Assembly: GCA_018241865.1 (NCBI GenBank)
Contig: JAFECY010000025.1
Location: 1 to 8,382, forward strand
Source: Pseudomonadota bacterium
Lineage (GTDB): Bacteria; Pseudomonadota; Gammaproteobacteria; Burkholderiales; Burkholderiaceae_D
Direction: 5' to 3'
DNA: 8,382 bases
The notes beneath the pieces were generated by a model that was given only the letters and a program-made list of their open reading frames with translations, had not been told where the DNA came from and did not search any database. Below are positions 7,637 through 8,382 of this stretch, one piece after another. The translations under genes and the position numbers were made by a program. Position 1 is the first letter of the stretch; each line of letters starts with the position of its first letter.

Positions 7637-8382
7637 TCAAGCAGCCAGCCTGTGCCCGGAGAAATCGGTGATGTCGCCAAGATCGCTGAGGCCATATTGT
7701 AACCGTTCACCAAGGCTGGCCTGCATTTCAAAAAAGCCATCGACCGCCGCCCGTTGCGCCGCGCAATCTTCCAACTTATTCATGTGCTGGCGGAAGGTTT
7801 CCCCGCCCGGCAAATCGCGCACATACCAGCCGATATGTTTGCGCGCAGTCCGCACGCCGAGATAGTCGCCGTAAAAAGCGTAATGCGCGCGCAAGTGCTC
7901 ATCCATCAGAGTGCGCACTTCTGCCACCAGCGGCGACGGCAAGTGCATACCGGTGCGTAGGTAATGATCGATCTCGCGGAAGATCCAAGGCCGCCCCTGC
8001 GCTGCGCGACCAATCATCACGGCATCCGCACCCGTTTTATCCAATACGTAACGCGCTTTTTCCGGCGTATCGATATCACCGTTGGCAACCACCGGAATGC
8101 GCACGGCATTTTTGACGGCGGCGATGGTGTCGTATTCCGCTGCGCCACTGTAGCCGTCGGCACGAGTGCGGCCATGCAACGTCAGCATGGCAATGCCACT
8201 GTCTTCGGCCAGCTTCGCAATCGTCAGCGCATTCTTGTGAGCGCGGTCCCAGCCGGTGCGAAATTTCAAGGTGACCGGCACATCGACCGCCGCCACCACG
8301 CTGGCGAGAATCTGCGCCACCAATTTTTCATCCTGCAGCAGAGCCGAGCCGCACCAGTTGTTGCAGACTTTTTTGACCGGAC
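7637..8382 (-). CDS. dusB: tRNA-dihydrouridine synthase B (5' end beyond the window)
   Basis: DusB is an FMN-dependent enzyme that reduces specific uridines of tRNA to dihydrouridine. The frame is open through the right edge of the window, so only the C-terminal 247 residues are seen. The first visible residues, PVKKVCNNWCGSALLQ, follow directly on the family's GCP motif, so its cysteine, the expected catalytic residue, falls just outside. Further landmarks are VTLKFRTGWD (conserved Lys and Arg), LTLHGRTR with the substrate-binding His, VVANGDI, and MIGRAAQGRPWIF (FMN phosphate binding). The helical C-terminal tRNA-binding domain follows, with HIGWYVRDLPGG. A TTG at 8321-8323 is not a start, because conserved sequence continues upstream of it. 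The gene leads the dusB-fis-purH-antiporter-ruvC series. Confidence 0.96.
   Translation of the reverse strand, partial: PVKKVCNNWCGSALLQDEKLVAQILASVVAAVDVPVTLKFRTGWDRAHKNALTIAKLAEDSGIAMLTLHGRTRADGYSGAAEYDTIAAVKNAVRIPVVANGDIDTPEKARYVLDKTGADAVMIGRAAQGRPWIFREIDHYLRTGMHLPSPLVAEVRTLMDEHLRAHYAFYGDYLGVRTARKHIGWYVRDLPGGETFRQHMNKLEDCAAQRAAVDGFFEMQASLGERLQYGLSDLGDITDFSGHRLAA

Noticed and set aside
7638..7640. TTG start for fis overlapping the dusB stop
   Set aside because: The extra 10 residues (first residues SRRAFLYQT) have no Fis character, while the ATG at 7608-7610 gives the usual 77-residue protein.

Overview
The window reads as an ordinary betaproteobacterial chromosome segment. It most likely comes from Burkholderiales, and an Oxalobacteraceae-like genome (Herminiimonas, Collimonas or Janthinobacterium type) would fit. 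This placement rests on the linked order dusB-fis-purH next to ruvC-ruvA-ruvB and on the protein sequences. It is inference, because no search was possible. Most of the DNA is moderately GC-rich (about 55-60% in the lines I sampled). The first 522 bases are about 44% GC by hand count.

Layout, left to right. (1) 1-522, plus strand: an AT-richer gene for a 173-residue acidic protein of unknown function. (2) 530-1348, minus: a hydratase of the fumarylacetoacetase / 2-keto-4-pentenoate hydratase superfamily, only 7 bases tail-to-tail from gene 1. (3) 1349-1531: a non-coding spacer holding a GC-rich hairpin that looks like a dispersed intergenic repeat. (4) 1532-3221, minus: ruvA then ruvB, the Holliday-junction branch-migration motor. 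(5) 3222-3353: a divergent regulatory region with a 14-bp tandem repeat, a possible ruvA promoter and a 17-codon upstream ORF. (6) 3354-3959, plus: a gene of the acyl-carrier-protein phosphodiesterase (AcpH) family, overlapping the ruvC stop by 4 bases. (7) 3956-8382, minus: dusB (5' end outside the window), fis, purH, a CPA2-type cation:proton antiporter and ruvC, closely spaced and probably one operon.

Functional logic. RuvA and RuvB move Holliday junctions and RuvC cuts them. In this window the three genes are split by the oppositely oriented acpH-like gene, so ruvC probably comes from the dusB-fis-purH transcript and ruvAB from its own promoter. dusB (tRNA dihydrouridine synthase) and fis (nucleoid protein) form a classic linked pair, and purH completes purine synthesis. 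The antiporter gene lies between purH and ruvC, and its stop codon overlaps the ruvC start (ATGA), which suggests translational coupling.

I found no mobile element, CRISPR array, tRNA, rRNA or clear defence system. The points most worth a second look are the compositionally distinct 173-residue gene at the left edge, the tandem repeat and small upstream ORF between ruvA and acpH, and two enzymes or transporters with changed key residues: Gln for a predicted metal-binding Glu in the hydratase, and Ala-Glu at the predicted ion-binding dyad of the antiporter.
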